In this document: in pieces, positions 1-11,729 of the stretch
How positions within the stretch are numbered: position 1 is the first letter of the stretch
Layout: the number at the start of each line of letters is the position of its first letter
The notes under the pieces: model-generated
Database searches by the model: none
The model's input: only the letters and a program-made list of their open reading frames with translations
What the model was told of the DNA's origin: nothing
NCBI RefSeq assembly: GCF_003987275.1
Contig: NZ_PIQF01000001.1
Coordinates: forward strand, 1,178,001 to 1,242,000
Length of the DNA stretch: 64,000 nucleotides
Source: Idiomarina seosinensis
Lineage (GTDB): Bacteria > Pseudomonadota > Gammaproteobacteria > Enterobacterales > Alteromonadaceae
Direction: 5' to 3'
Program-made: the position numbers and the translations under genes

Positions 1-1602
1 CAGCGTTAAAGTGGTCGTTGCTTTACCATGGTGCGCGATTGCCTTACCAATATATTGAGTATCGGTTACAAAAAACTCTCCGCCATTAGCAACTAATTTG
101 CCGGTATCTCCAACTTGACCGCCACTTTCAGCATAAAAAGGAGTTTCGGAAAGAACTACAATCCCCTCCTCACCAGTGGCTAATTGCTCTACTGGTTGCC
201 CTTCTTTAAATAATTCAACAATGGCTGCCTGCCCCTGATCATCGCTGTAGCCCAAAAATTTACTTTGTTGCGACGACTTCAGCTGACTGTTGTAATCAAC
301 ACCAAACTGCGACGACTGCTGAGCGCGTTGCCGCTGTTGATCCATTGCTTGCTGGAAACCTGGTTCGTCAATGGTCAACTCTTGCTCACGGGCAATATCA
401 GCGGTTAAGTCAACCGGAAATCCATAAGTATCATAGAGCTTGAAGACTACATCGCCGGGTATCACCGTATCCTGCAGTGTCTTAATTTCTTCGTTCAGTA
501 TCGCCAATCCACGTTCTAAGGTTCTGGCAAACTGTTGTTCTTCTCGCTGCAGAGCGTCTTCAATAACCTGGCGCTTCTGCTCCAACTCTGGATATGCATC
601 ACCCATTTGCTGAATAAGCTCGTCGACGAGTTGGTAAAAGAAAGCCCCCTTTGCACCTAGCAAGTGACCATGCCGTACTGCCCGACGAATAATTCGACGC
701 AGCACATAACCACGCCCCTCGTTAGACGGCATTACACCATCGACTATCAGGAATGAACACGAGCGAATATGATCGGCAATCACTCGCAACGACTTGCTCT
801 CCGTGTCGGTGACACCAACCGCTTTCGCTGCTGCATGAATTAGAGCCTGAAAAGTATCCGTTTCGTAGTTGCTGTGGACGCCTTGCAGAATTGCCGCAAT
901 GCGCTCAAGCCCCATACCGGTATCAATCGATGGATCCGGCAGTGGCTCAAAACTCCCGTCTGCCTGACGGTTGTATTGCATAAAGACCAGGTTCCAGATC
1001 TCAATATAACGGTCTCCGTCCTCTTCTGGAGTGCCAGGAGGTCCTCCCCAAACTTCGGGGCCATGATCATAGAATACCTCAGAGCACGGACCACACGGCC
1101 CGGTATCGCCCATCGACCAAAAGTTATCGGACTCACCGATACGAGATATACGACTCTCCGGAATACCGATTTCTTTCACCCAAATGTCGTAAGCTTCATC
1201 ATCTTCGGTAAAAACGGTTACCCATAATTTTTCTGCAGGTAGCTGAAGTTCCTCGGTTAGGAAGTGCCAGGCATACTGAATCGCTTCGCGCTTAAAGTAG
1301 TCGCCGAAGCTAAAGTTACCTAACATTTCGAAAAAGGTGTGATGCCGCGCTGTATATCCGACGTTTTCTAAATCGTTATGCTTGCCACCAGCACGCAAAC
1401 AGCGCTGGGCGGAGGTAGCGCGTGTATAACGCCGCTTGTCAGTCCCTAAAAAGACATCTTTGAACGGCACCATACCGGCATTAGTAAACAGCAAGGTTGG
1501 GTCATTCCCCGGAATCATTGACGCGGATGGAACGCGTTGATGACCACGGTCCGCAAAGAACTGTAAAAACTTCTCACGAATTTGGGCGCTATTCATGCTC
1601 AT
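1..1602 (-). CDS. alaS: Alanine--tRNA ligase, N-terminal 534 residues (cut by window edge)
   Basis: Class II aminoacyl-tRNA synthetase that charges tRNA-Ala in the cytoplasm. The translated minus strand gives an uninterrupted 534-codon frame that runs off the window; the family is about 870 residues, so the C-terminal part of the editing region and the C-terminal domain are missing here. Visible catalytic-domain motifs are [21 protein letters not shown] near residue 33, [19 protein letters not shown] near 75, and the [10 protein letters not shown] motif 3 near 235. The start at 1602 (MSMNSAQ) has AGGA eight bases upstream; the ATG at 1596 is an alternative. recX lies 72 bp upstream on the same strand, a pairing seen in many gammaproteobacteria, where recA normally precedes them. 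Confidence 0.97.
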   Translation of the reverse strand, partial: MSMNSAQIREKFLQFFADRGHQRVPSASMIPGNDPTLLFTNAGMVPFKDVFLGTDKRRYTRATSAQRCLRAGGKHNDLENVGYTARHHTFFEMLGNFSFGDYFKREAIQYAWHFLTEELQLPAEKLWVTVFTEDDEAYDIWVKEIGIPESRISRIGESDNFWSMGDTGPCGPCSEVFYDHGPEVWGGPPGTPEEDGDRYIEIWNLVFMQYNRQADGSFEPLPDPSIDTGMGLERIAAILQGVHSNYETDTFQALIHAAAKAVGVTDTESKSLRVIADHIRSCSFLIVDGVMPSNEGRGYVLRRIIRRAVRHGHLLGAKGAFFYQLVDELIQQMGDAYPELEQKRQVIEDALQREEQQFARTLERGLAILNEEIKTLQDTVIPGDVVFKLYDTYGFPVDLTADIAREQELTIDEPGFQQAMDQQRQRAQQSSQFGVDYNSQLKSSQQSKFLGYSDDQGQAAIVELFKEGQPVEQLATGEEGIVVLSETPFYAESGGQVGDTGKLVANGGEFFVTDTQYIGKAIAHHGKATTTLTL

Positions 1603-1674
1603 TTAACATCCTATTGAACTTCTGTTTTTTTACCGAATATAACTGTCTAGATTATCACGAAGCGTTTGGCTCGC

Positions 1675-2166
1675 CTAGCTTTCCAGCTCGCCCAGCACCG
1701 CAAAAATTTGATCGCCGCTAAAGCCTCTTTGTTGAAGGTAGCGAACTCTCTTTGACCACTCCTTCCGGTCTACTGGTGGTCGTTCTCCAAACTTACGTTG
1801 ATGCAGCTCGCGACAGCGCTGCTGCCAGTCAACCGAATGTTCGGCCAGTGCCGCTTCGACCAGCTGCCGATCAACACCGCGTTGCTGGGTGGCCTGGGCT
1901 ACTATCTTAATACGTCCCTGACCTTGCATTAGTTTTTCCCGAATAAAACTACCAATAAAGCGCTCGTCACTCTGCCACCCCTTGGTTGCTAACTCCTGTA
2001 TTAATTCATCAACGTCAGCGTCAGGCCAGCCTTTTTGGGTTAATTTATGGCGCAGTTCAAACTGGCTATGTTCACGTCGGGTTAGTAACCGAAACGCTGC
2101 ATCTTTCAACGTTTGCTTGTCGCTATTTTGGCTCGCATCTTGCGACACTCCGGAACTTTTACTCAT
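1675..2166 (-). CDS. recX: Regulatory protein RecX
   Basis: RecX binds RecA filaments and limits their growth. The product is 163 residues, a normal length, and shows the repeated three-helix pattern of the family: LKDAAFRLLTRREHSQFEL near residue 25, a second repeat around DVDELIQELATKGWQSDERF, and a third around KEWSKRVRYLQQRGFSGDQI at the end. The ATG at 2166 is chosen over the longer frame because GGAG lies seven bases before it and the family starts there; the extra upstream codons would run back into the promoter region of the divergent SIMPL gene. Unusually, recA is not immediately upstream; the upstream neighbour is divergent, so recX has its own promoter in the 41-bp gap. Confidence 0.93.
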   Translation of the reverse strand: MSKSSGVSQDASQNSDKQTLKDAAFRLLTRREHSQFELRHKLTQKGWPDADVDELIQELATKGWQSDERFIGSFIREKLMQGQGRIKIVAQATQQRGVDRQLVEAALAEHSVDWQQRCRELHQRKFGERPPVDRKEWSKRVRYLQQRGFSGDQIFAVLGELES

Positions 2167-2207
2167 TGGTTCACTCCAAAGATGAAAGTCATTGCACAGG
2201 ATAACGT

Positions 2208-2924
2208 ATGAAACACTCGGATCCATTCTGGAAGCCTACACTTATTTTAACAGCTTGCTTGTTAATACTCATATCGTTTACATCACAGGCGCAATCTTCT
2301 CCTACTAATTCGATTACTGTTTCTGGCTCTGCTACGGTATCTGCGGTTCCCGACCGCGCATCGCTGTCGTTTACTATAGAACAACGAGGCAACAAGCTAA
2401 GTTCACTTAAAACACAAGTTGATCAGGCCAGCCGTCGACTTATCGACGATTTGTTGGGCCTTGATATCGCAGAAAAAAATATTCGCTCATTTCAACTTCA
2501 TGTTTATCCACGTTATGAAAACGCGGACAACGGTAAGCAACGCCAAAGTGGCTTTGTCGTAATGCGTTCTATCGATATCACCCTGCCTTCTCTAGAAAGT
2601 TATGACCAGATTATCGATTTAGCGTTAGCTCAAGGCGTGACTCGAGTCGGACAAATTCGCTTCGAAGTTTCCGATCAAGACGCGTTGTATCAGCAAGCCT
2701 TACAAAAAGCCTATCAAAGCGCTTTTGAAAAAGCACAGTTCCTTGCTACCACGGCGCAGCTCGAGATTGGCGCAACCCTGCGCATCGATGAACAGTCAAT
2801 GTCGCGACCGGTCGCCTTTCAAATGGCAGAAATGAGCTCTCGCAGCCAATCACCTTCTTTGCCAGGCGAGCAGTCCATTGATGCAAGACTGCAGGTTCAG
2901 TTTGAACTTTTATCCAAAGATTAA
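2208..2924 (+). CDS. Secreted SIMPL-domain (DUF541) protein
   Basis: The 238-residue product has a Sec signal peptide (basic start, hydrophobic run at residues 10-25, likely cleavage after SQA near residue 28) and then the SIMPL/DUF541 fold typical of YggE-like periplasmic proteins: ITVSGSATVSAVPDRASLSF near residue 36 and the central RVGQIRFEVSDQDALYQQAL, followed by the helix rich in A, K and Q. YggE relatives have been linked to oxidative-stress tolerance, but a molecular activity is not established for the family. AGGA lies seven bases before the ATG. The gene is divergent from recX with only 41 bp between the two starts, so their promoters must overlap. Function beyond export is inferred only. 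Confidence 0.88.
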   Translation: MKHSDPFWKPTLILTACLLILISFTSQAQSSPTNSITVSGSATVSAVPDRASLSFTIEQRGNKLSSLKTQVDQASRRLIDDLLGLDIAEKNIRSFQLHVYPRYENADNGKQRQSGFVVMRSIDITLPSLESYDQIIDLALAQGVTRVGQIRFEVSDQDALYQQALQKAYQSAFEKAQFLATTAQLEIGATLRIDEQSMSRPVAFQMAEMSSRSQSPSLPGEQSIDARLQVQFELLSKD

Positions 2925-2995
2925 TAAAGACTTGAACCGTAGTTTGTCATACAATTAATTAACATTAATAAACAGTTTTAGCCTGGGGTTAGCCA

Positions 2996-4852
2996 TTGCG
3001 CTACGTCGCATTTCTATTAATTATTCTTGCCAGTTACACTGCCAGTGCCGCCGAACCATGGCAGCAGTGGCGCGTGGATGCCAGTAGCTCACCCGAGCGC
3101 TGGTTACAAACAACCAGCGAATGGATAGAAACTTATAATAACCAACGTCAATATAGCGAGTTGGCGATGGCCTATGCCATTCGTTCTGAAGCTCTGCGTT
3201 ATGTTGGCAACGAAAACCAAGCACAGGAGACTATTGAAGAAGGACTTCGCTTTGCCGAGCTATCGGAGTCCCCGGTAGCAAAAAGTTTGTTGCGAATTAA
3301 CCAGACTTGGTATTACCTGCAACGAGGATTGCTTGGTCAGGCAGCAACCAGTGCTGTGTATGCTGCCGAAGCGGCAAAAAAAACCAACAATGATAATTTG
3401 CTGATAGAAGCTGATATGCTTCACGCCCAAGTTTTTCACAAGTCTGGAGATATCAGCAGGGCACTGGAAATTTTAGAGTCTTTAGAGCAACAACAGTACT
3501 CTGATATGGCCCGGCTACAAGTTGAATACCACAGCTTGATTGGCGCTATTTACCTTGATGTTGGGGCTACTAACATTGCTCTTGACCACATGTTAAACGC
3601 ACTGCAAATAGCCAGAGATAAGCTCGGCAAGTGGGACGTTTCGGTACTGGAGTACAACATGGGCCGAGCTTACCTATCCAATCAAGAATACCAGCAAGCC
3701 AGTCAACACCTAAAAACTGCATTATCGCTAAGCCGTTCGATTAACGATGATTTAGGTATCGCTTATGCTTTATACCGACTCGCCGAAATCGAACAAATCG
3801 AAGGAAGAACTCGACCAGCGCTTGAACTTATGCAGCAAGCATTACCGGTATTCAAAAAAGTTGGTGCCCACCCGATGGAGGCCGAAATCAGGCTTGGCAT
3901 CAGTAGAATTCACTTGGTGAATAAAGAGTTAACTAAGCTTAAGGCATCGTTGACTGCGGCTGAATCACTGATTAATACACTAAGTGACCCTGAGTTAAAA
4001 CAGTCGCTGCATGAATTATTGTCTGAGTATCATCAACAGACAGGTAACTTTGAGCGAGCGCTAACAGACTATAAACAATCAGTACAGTTTCTTTTAGAGC
4101 ATCAACGAGCAATACAGCAAAAACAAATTCAGGAAATTATGGTGCGGCTGGAAATTCGTGAACAAGAAGCCACTAACGAACTTCTGAAAAAAGAAAATCA
4201 AGTACAGCAACTGCAATTAAAAGAACAACAAACGTCTAACTATTTGATGGTCTGGTTGCTGCTCTCAGGCGCTGCCATCTTTCTATTAATCAGTTACTTT
4301 TTGTTCCAACAAATGAAATCCCGTAAGCGATACGCGGAACTGGCTCTTAAAGATGATTTAACGGGAGCTCCTAACCGCCGTGCTATCGTGCGATTCTGTA
4401 AACAGGGATTAGCACAAGTTAAACAGAATCAGCGTCGTTTAGCCTTAGCCATTATTGATTTTGATTACTTTAAACAGATTAATGATAATTTTGGTCATGA
4501 CGTCGGCGATCATGTATTACAAAGGTTTGCCGAAGTCACGCAAAACTGTTTACGCAGCAACGATAAATTTGGCCGAATGGGTGGCGAAGAATGGCTACTG
4601 GTATTTTTCGACGCCGATGAAAACGACGCCGAATTAATATTTGGTCGGCTATTGGAGATGATTAATAAAAAACCTATTCAGGGGTTACCACAAGATTATC
4701 GTGTAACCTTTAGTATGGGGTTTGCTGCTGCCACCCAGCAAGACGACTTCGAATCTCTCTATAAACGTGCTGATGATGTCCTATACGATGCTAAGCACAA
4801 GGGACGTCAGCGTTTACAAGTGGCGCCAGAGCCAATGGTAGCTGATAGCTAA
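2996..4852 (+). CDS. TPR-repeat membrane diguanylate cyclase (GGDEF)
   Basis: Predicted to make cyclic di-GMP. The 618-residue product has a signal peptide (residues 1-18), a long helical, tetratricopeptide-like periplasmic region (about 30-380, for example YNMGRAYLSNQEYQQASQHL), a coiled-coil rich in Q, E and K, one membrane segment (about 415-438) and a cytoplasmic GGDEF domain. The active-site loop reads GGEEW at residues 529-533, an accepted variant of GGDEF, and RSND five residues before it matches the RxxD inhibitory I-site. DDLTGAPNRRA opens the domain. The start is a TTG, the only start that keeps the signal peptide. The 3' end overlaps the convergent agmatine-deiminase gene by 62 bp. 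What the TPR region senses cannot be told. Confidence 0.9.
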   Translation: MRYVAFLLIILASYTASAAEPWQQWRVDASSSPERWLQTTSEWIETYNNQRQYSELAMAYAIRSEALRYVGNENQAQETIEEGLRFAELSESPVAKSLLRINQTWYYLQRGLLGQAATSAVYAAEAAKKTNNDNLLIEADMLHAQVFHKSGDISRALEILESLEQQQYSDMARLQVEYHSLIGAIYLDVGATNIALDHMLNALQIARDKLGKWDVSVLEYNMGRAYLSNQEYQQASQHLKTALSLSRSINDDLGIAYALYRLAEIEQIEGRTRPALELMQQALPVFKKVGAHPMEAEIRLGISRIHLVNKELTKLKASLTAAESLINTLSDPELKQSLHELLSEYHQQTGNFERALTDYKQSVQFLLEHQRAIQQKQIQEIMVRLEIREQEATNELLKKENQVQQLQLKEQQTSNYLMVWLLLSGAAIFLLISYFLFQQMKSRKRYAELALKDDLTGAPNRRAIVRFCKQGLAQVKQNQRRLALAIIDFDYFKQINDNFGHDVGDHVLQRFAEVTQNCLRSNDKFGRMGGEEWLLVFFDADENDAELIFGRLLEMINKKPIQGLPQDYRVTFSMGFAAATQQDDFESLYKRADDVLYDAKHKGRQRLQVAPEPMVADS

Positions 4853-5804
4853 CACAATGTAAGCCGCCACCGCCAAGCACCAGCTCCCGAGCATTAAACG
4901 GGATCATCCGGGTGTCAGGCACAGCCTTTTGTAGTCGCTCCAGCACTTGTTGATCTTCAGGCAAGTCATACTGCGGCACAATCAGTGCCTGATTTAATAC
5001 GATGCAATTCACATAGCTGCATAACAATGGTAGCTCGGTCGTTCTAGCTAACGAGCCGGAAGAATGTGTAATATTGCAACGCTCAAAATATCGGCTTGGC
5101 TGCGGGGACGGCAGCGGTAAAGCAATTTTGTTGATGCTGTCGGGTAATTCCTGCAATTGCTTTTCTAACTGTTGGCAGGCAACAAAGTCGGGGTGTTGCG
5201 GCTCATTAGTGGCGCTATAAATCACGGTATTATCATTTACAAATAAGACCAGATTATCAATATGCCCCCCCGTTTCATCTGCCACTAACTGGGTTTCGAT
5301 AAAAATAGGTTTAAGTGGCTCAAAAGTATCCGCCAACAGTCTTTTGAGTTGGCTTTCGTTGAGCTGAGGATTGCGCGACTTAATACTGTTAAAGCCAATT
5401 AATAGCCATTCCCCGTTGTGACTAAAAGTACCATTTTCAGCAACCCAGAAACTCTGGGAAATAACTCTTTCTTTAAATAACCGCGTGGCTAACGTTGCGT
5501 CTTTATCATAAGCTGACTGCACTCCACCCCAACCATTAAAACGAGGTTGCCAGCCGCGCCAATCAGCAGCTTCAGGACAGGTTTCGATGGTGTGCCATAA
5601 CGGTAAAGTATCGCGTAGCCAAATATCGTCGTAACCAATAGTCGAGGGCAAAATACTGCAGGGTTGGAACTGCGATATAGATTGTTGTAACTGTTTAATT
5701 CGGGCTTGAGCGGGTTCGCCATTCTTACGCCAGACGTCGCTACGGTAGGGCTCGGCCAGCAAACATACTTGCCCGGCCGAGTATTCTTTAAACCATCGCC
5801 GCAT
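4791..5804 (-). CDS. Agmatine deiminase / peptidyl-arginine deiminase family protein
   Basis: Family PF04371 guanidine hydrolase, 337 residues. Visible family signatures are DDIWLRDTLP near residue 64, the FNGWGG segment, DETGGHIDNLVLFV in the middle with the catalytic His and Asp, and GGGGLHC near the C-terminus with the catalytic Cys. Agmatine deiminases convert agmatine to N-carbamoylputrescine. The usual LEGG motif is degenerate here (AENGTFSHNGEW), and no N-carbamoylputrescine amidase gene lies nearby, so the substrate is uncertain. The ATG at 5804 starts one base after the rluB stop codon, so translation is probably coupled; a longer frame inside rluB is rejected. The 3' end lies antisense to the GGDEF gene for 62 bp. 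Confidence 0.82.
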   Translation of the reverse strand: MRRWFKEYSAGQVCLLAEPYRSDVWRKNGEPAQARIKQLQQSISQFQPCSILPSTIGYDDIWLRDTLPLWHTIETCPEAADWRGWQPRFNGWGGVQSAYDKDATLATRLFKERVISQSFWVAENGTFSHNGEWLLIGFNSIKSRNPQLNESQLKRLLADTFEPLKPIFIETQLVADETGGHIDNLVLFVNDNTVIYSATNEPQHPDFVACQQLEKQLQELPDSINKIALPLPSPQPSRYFERCNITHSSGSLARTTELPLLCSYVNCIVLNQALIVPQYDLPEDQQVLERLQKAVPDTRMIPFNARELVLGGGGLHCVSYQLPLALAPLVNADVPCA

Positions 5805-5805
5805 G

Positions 5806-6690
5806 CTACTTTTTGTTAGGTGGCGACTTTTTGGCCGAAGAACGAGGTCTTTGTTTGATATCCTGTTTTCTTCTGGCGGTCGCTTTTCTGATTTTACCAA
5901 ACCGACGTTGTTTGGACTCCTGATGCCTGGGGTCGACAAAGGAACGCTTTTCCGGCGGCAGTTTTACTTCCTTACGTAAATAGTTTACTTCTTCTAAAGA
6001 CAACTCAGCCCAGCCCCCCTGGGGCAAACCAGACTCTAGTGGAATGTCACCATAACGTACACGAATCAACCGGCTGACCTGAACTTCCTGCGACTCCCAC
6101 AAACGACGAACTTCGCGGTTCCTGCCTTCGCTTAAAGTAACATGGAACCAGCGATTCATGCCGTCGCCGCCAGCAACTTTAATCGCGTTAAATTTTGCCG
6201 GACCATCTTCTAACTGCACACCTTTTTGCAAACGTTGCAGCATGGCTTCGTCAACTTCGCCGAAAATTCGCACGGCATATTCACGTTCAATTTGTTGGCT
6301 TGGGTGCATTAACCGATTAGCTAATTCGCCATCGGTAGTAAATAACAACAAACCCGAAGTATTAACATCGAGTCTTCCAACCGCAACCCAACGCGCCCCG
6401 GACATACGTGGTAAGCGGTCGTAAACGGTCGGCCGCCCTTCTGGGTCTTTGCGGGTGCAAAGTTCGCCTTCGGGTTTGTGGTACATTAAAACTCGACAAA
6501 TCACCGCTTCTTCAGGCTTTATCTGAGCCTCATGGCCATCGATACGAACCTGAGCATCCGCATCAATACGCTCCCCTAAACGCGCTACTTTGCCATTAAC
6601 ACGGATACGGCCAGCGGAAATTTTCGCCTCGATCTCACGGCGTGAACCGTGTCCTGAACGGGCTAATACCTTTTGTAACTTCTCAGTCAT
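5806..6690 (-). CDS. rluB: 23S rRNA pseudouridine synthase RluB
   Basis: Makes pseudouridine at position 2605 of 23S rRNA (E. coli numbering). Residues 2-60 are an S4 RNA-binding domain ([20 protein letters not shown]), followed by the RsuA/RluB catalytic domain with [14 protein letters not shown]108 is the expected catalytic aspartate. Length is 294 residues, with a very basic, low-complexity tail after about residue 240 (runs of K, R, Q, S and P), a common feature of RluB. The start overlaps the end of scpB by 8 bp, so the two are co-translated in the scpA-scpB-rluB block. RluE/F paralogues are less likely given the context and tail. Confidence 0.93.
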   Translation of the reverse strand: MTEKLQKVLARSGHGSRREIEAKISAGRIRVNGKVARLGERIDADAQVRIDGHEAQIKPEEAVICRVLMYHKPEGELCTRKDPEGRPTVYDRLPRMSGARWVAVGRLDVNTSGLLLFTTDGELANRLMHPSQQIEREYAVRIFGEVDEAMLQRLQKGVQLEDGPAKFNAIKVAGGDGMNRWFHVTLSEGRNREVRRLWESQEVQVSRLIRVRYGDIPLESGLPQGGWAELSLEEVNYLRKEVKLPPEKRSFVDPRHQESKQRRFGKIRKATARRKQDIKQRPRSSAKKSPPNKK

Positions 6691-7261
6691 TCAATGTGTC
6701 TCTCTCGTTAGTCGCTGTCTCAGCGGTACGGTCTGCTGCCGGTTGACTATCAATATCCGGCAATTGTTCCAGGTTATTCAAATTAAAATCATCTAAAAAT
6801 TCGGCCGTTGTTGCATAAAGTTGAGGCCTGCCCGGCACTTCTTTAACACCAATAACCTTTATCCAGTTACGTTCTTGCAGTGTCTTAATAATATTACTGC
6901 TAACGCTAACGCCCCGAACTTGCTCAATCTCACCCCGGGTTATCGGCTGCCGATAAACGATTAGCGCCAGCGTTTCTAACAATGCCTGCGAGTAACGCGG
7001 GGGTTTTTCCTGCCATAAACCGGCTAGTCGTTGACCCAACTCAGCGCGTGTTTGAAAACGATAACCCGAAGCAACTTTAACCAACTCGACACCGCGTTCG
7101 CTATAGTCCTGCTGCAAATTAGTAAGTGCCGCTTTCACAGCCGCCAGCGACGCATCCGATTCAGTTAGCAGTAGCTGCTGTAGTTGCTCTGCCGATAACG
7201 GCTGAGGATGCGCAAATAACGCGGCCTCCAGGAGCTGTTTAAGCTGGGTCGAATTCATCAT
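6683..7261 (-). CDS. scpB: Segregation and condensation protein B
   Basis: ScpB is the winged-helix subunit that binds the ScpA kleisin in the SMC-ScpAB complex for chromosome organisation. The 192-residue product has two winged-helix halves; the diagnostic stretch is [20 protein letters not shown] around residue 100 and a later [16 protein letters not shown]. Two ATGs in tandem occur at 7261 and 7258. The gene overlaps scpA by 23 bp upstream and rluB by 8 bp downstream. An smc gene is not in the window; gammaproteobacteria with MukBEF usually lack ScpAB, so this host probably uses SMC. Confidence 0.94.
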   Translation of the reverse strand: MMNSTQLKQLLEAALFAHPQPLSAEQLQQLLLTESDASLAAVKAALTNLQQDYSERGVELVKVASGYRFQTRAELGQRLAGLWQEKPPRYSQALLETLALIVYRQPITRGEIEQVRGVSVSSNIIKTLQERNWIKVIGVKEVPGRPQLYATTAEFLDDFNLNNLEQLPDIDSQPAADRTAETATNERDTLND

Positions 7262-8051
7262 GTTGTCTTTTTAAACGAATATGAATGTCACTCATCGGTT
7301 CCATCTGTGACAATTCTATCATTGATTCCTTCACAAGTTCCAAAATTGCTAAAAAACTAACCACTGCTCCCGCTCGTCCTTCACTGCGAACGAATAGCCG
7401 ACTAAAGCTAATATAAGTTTGATGCTGCAGCAATTCGAGCACATGACTCATTCTAGCCCGGGTTGAGAGTTGTTCTCGTTTTATTTGGTGGTGAGCCTGC
7501 AACTCCACATTCTTTAATACCCGGCTAAAGGCAAGGGTCAAATCTTCGAGTGTCACTGCTGGTGGCGGTATAGTGACATAATCCCGGGCATCTGTTGCAA
7601 CTTCGCTTAGCCAGGTATCTCGACCGACCTGCGGTTGTTGTTCAATGTATTCTGCACCATGACGAATTGCCTCGTATTCTTGCAGGCGTCGCACTAGCTC
7701 CGCACGCGGATCTTCTTCTTCATCATCTTCCTGCGGCGGTTTAGGCAGCAGTAATCGGCTTTTTATTTCCGCCAGCATCGCTGCCATGACCAGGTAATCA
7801 GCGGCCAGTTCTAGCTTTAATTCTTTCATCATGTCGACGTACTCAACGTACTGCCGGGTAATGGTTAGCACCGGAATATCAACCATCTCGAGCTTTTGTC
7901 GACGGATCAAGTACAACAGCAAATCCATCGGCCCGGAAAAGGTCTCCAGTATAACTTCCAGCGCGTCTGGGGGGATGTATAAATCCTCCGGTTTCTCGAC
8001 CACCGGTTCGCCACGAACAAATCCCAGAGCTAACGATTTTTGCTCAGCCAT
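7239..8051 (-). CDS. scpA: Segregation and condensation protein A
   Basis: Kleisin subunit of the SMC complex. The 270-residue product carries the family core FSGPMDLLLYLIRRQKLEM near residue 39, the VEYVDMMKELKLELAADYLVMAAML helix (ring-closing N-terminal domain), an acidic linker of D and E (PKPPQEDDEEEDPRAEL), and a C-terminal winged helix (FLAILELVKESMIELSQ). The ribosome-binding site is weak but the start matches the family. It sits 14 bp after yciO and overlaps scpB, forming the conserved yciO-scpA-scpB-rluB run. Confidence 0.94.
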   Translation of the reverse strand: MAEQKSLALGFVRGEPVVEKPEDLYIPPDALEVILETFSGPMDLLLYLIRRQKLEMVDIPVLTITRQYVEYVDMMKELKLELAADYLVMAAMLAEIKSRLLLPKPPQEDDEEEDPRAELVRRLQEYEAIRHGAEYIEQQPQVGRDTWLSEVATDARDYVTIPPPAVTLEDLTLAFSRVLKNVELQAHHQIKREQLSTRARMSHVLELLQHQTYISFSRLFVRSEGRAGAVVSFLAILELVKESMIELSQMEPMSDIHIRLKRQHDEFDPA

Positions 8052-8065
8052 AGAAGGTTAAACGC

Positions 8066-8689
8066 CTAAAAATCAAAGGGATCTGTATTGCCAGCCCCCT
8101 CGCGACGCACGACCGGCGCTCCTTCGGACAAATCAACCACCGTTGTTGGGTGTTCTGGCTGATTACCGCCATCAATGATTAACTCAACGCGCTTTTCCAA
8201 TTGTTCGCGTATGTCATTGGGATCAGACTCTGCAAGCTCATTCTTACCCAGGATAAGGCTGGTCGACATCAATGGCTCGTTCATATCCTCAAGTAAAGCT
8301 AACGCGACTTTGTTGGTCGGAACACGAATACCAATGGTTTTACGTTTCGGATTCAATAACCGCTTAGGCACTTCCTTAGTCCCTTTAAGGATAAAAGTAT
8401 AAGGCCCCGGGGTATTATTTTTTAACAACCGAAAGGCATCATTATCAACCCGTGCGTATATTGAAAGCTCTGACAAGTCACGGCACATTAGGGTGAAATT
8501 ATGCTCTTTATCAATATCCCTAATCTGGCAAATGCGATCAACGCCTTGTTTATTCCCGAGCTGACAGCCTATAGCATAGCCAGAGTCGGTCGGGTATACT
8601 ACAACACCGCCACGACGAATAATTTCGGTAGCTTGCTGTATTAATCTTTTTTGCGGATTTTCTGGATGTATCTCAAAGTACTGGCTCAT
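8066..8689 (-). CDS. yciO: YciO, Sua5/TsaC-family threonylcarbamoyl-AMP synthase-like protein
   Basis: The 207-residue product is a YrdC/Sua5-fold protein: IIRRGGVVVYPTDSGYAIGC near residue 22, NNTPGPYTFILKGTKEVPKR, TIGIRVPTN and the terminal PTTVVDLSEG. It contains only the YrdC domain, lacking the Sua5 C-terminal extension. YciO resembles TsaC, which makes threonylcarbamoyl-AMP for the t6A37 tRNA modification, but E. coli YciO does not replace TsaC well, so its in vivo role is uncertain. GGAGG lies eight bases before the ATG. The PHP RNase gene is 14 bp upstream on the same strand, the same neighbours as in E. coli beside trp. Confidence 0.9.
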   Translation of the reverse strand: MSQYFEIHPENPQKRLIQQATEIIRRGGVVVYPTDSGYAIGCQLGNKQGVDRICQIRDIDKEHNFTLMCRDLSELSIYARVDNDAFRLLKNNTPGPYTFILKGTKEVPKRLLNPKRKTIGIRVPTNKVALALLEDMNEPLMSTSLILGKNELAESDPNDIREQLEKRVELIIDGGNQPEHPTTVVDLSEGAPVVRREGAGNTDPFDF

Positions 8690-8703
8690 TTAAGCCTCCT
8701 GCT

Positions 8704-9531
8704 TCAGGTGGGCGACCATGCACTCCATATTGGCACACACTGCTCTGGCAGACAAAGGTTTTTGCCTAAATCACGCCAACCGTGAGGATGATGAAAGTCT
8801 GACCCTTGCGAAGCTTTAAGCTCATAATCGCTTGCAAACTCGGCAAGTGCCTTACGCTGTCCAATCGGTTGCTGGCTTAGACTCACCTCGATCGCGTCAA
8901 GCCCCCATTGTTTAGCTTCAACACACAGCTTACGTAACCACTTATTCGACAATTTATAAGCATGCGGATGGGCCAGTACTGCGACCCCGCCCGCAGCCTG
9001 AATTGCCGTTATTGCAGCTTCGATATCACACCATTGAGCTTTAACGTAGGCGCTATTACCTTTACCGATATACCGGTCAAATGCTTGCTGTGGATGTTCG
9101 ACCACGCCTTTTGCCACCATTGCGTCGGCGATGTGTTTACGGGTAGGCATCCCGGTAATCAAACATTCTTCGCGGGTCACATGTACGCCACGCTGAAACA
9201 ACTTTTCCAGCATTCGTTCAAAGCGTTGCTCGCGGGCTGCCAATTGTTGCTGGAGTAATTGAGCTAATGCGCTGTCGTTTACGTCCACATTTAACCCAAC
9301 AATATGAATTTCGAAGGCATGCCACTGGCAGCTTATCTCAACACCACTAATAAGTTGCAATGGCAACTTATTCTGGTCAAGATATTCTGCAGCCTCAATG
9401 CTACCGGCGATGGTGTCATGATCCGTAATCGCTAACATATCGACCTGATTAGCAACGGCTCGATGCAATAAGTCAGGGACGGCGAGTTCGCCGTCCGAGT
9501 GACGTGTGTGGCAATGCAAATCAACTCTCAT
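8704..9531 (-). CDS. rnm: PHP-domain 5'-3' exonuclease, RNase AM (YciV/TrpH)
   Basis: Metal-dependent PHP phosphoesterase; the E. coli homologue RNase AM trims the 5' ends of rRNAs and degrades 3',5'-bisphosphates and short oligonucleotides. The 275-residue product shows the four PHP motifs: DLHCHTRHSDG at residues 3-13, AITDHDTIAGS, VLAHPHAYK and QGSDFHHPH. The ATG at 9531 is used because the protein must start MRVDLHCHT, one base after the fadH stop; the longer frame reads inside fadH. The gene is also called trpH in older annotations because it lies beside the trp operon; here fadH and a peptidase gene separate them. Confidence 0.93.
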   Translation of the reverse strand: MRVDLHCHTRHSDGELAVPDLLHRAVANQVDMLAITDHDTIAGSIEAAEYLDQNKLPLQLISGVEISCQWHAFEIHIVGLNVDVNDSALAQLLQQQLAAREQRFERMLEKLFQRGVHVTREECLITGMPTRKHIADAMVAKGVVEHPQQAFDRYIGKGNSAYVKAQWCDIEAAITAIQAAGGVAVLAHPHAYKLSNKWLRKLCVEAKQWGLDAIEVSLSQQPIGQRKALAEFASDYELKASQGSDFHHPHGWRDLGKNLCLPEQCVPIWSAWSPT

Positions 9532-9532
9532 A

Positions 9533-11599
<2,067 letters not shown>

Positions 11600-11672
11600 T
11601 TACTCGTTAAGCAGCGATAGCTCAAGTTCTCCGTCAAGTATCGTAAATGCTCGGGTAATAATCGCATATTCT

Positions 11673-11701
11673 TTGACTATCAGTTAAAAAAGTTTGTTAA
11701 T
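11673..11701 (+). promoter_or_regulatory. Candidate sigma-70 promoter for the S10 peptidase gene
   Basis: TTGACT at 11673-11678 and GTTAAT at 11696-11701 are separated by 17 bases, 28 bp before the peptidase ATG. The -10 match is only moderate. Confidence 0.4.
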
Positions 11702-11729
11702 CTTGAGCAACAAAACAAAGGAGAAACTC

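Noticed and set aside
874-1227. Plus- and minus-strand reading frames inside alaS
   Set aside because: They are antisense or out-of-frame shadows of an uninterrupted AlaRS frame.
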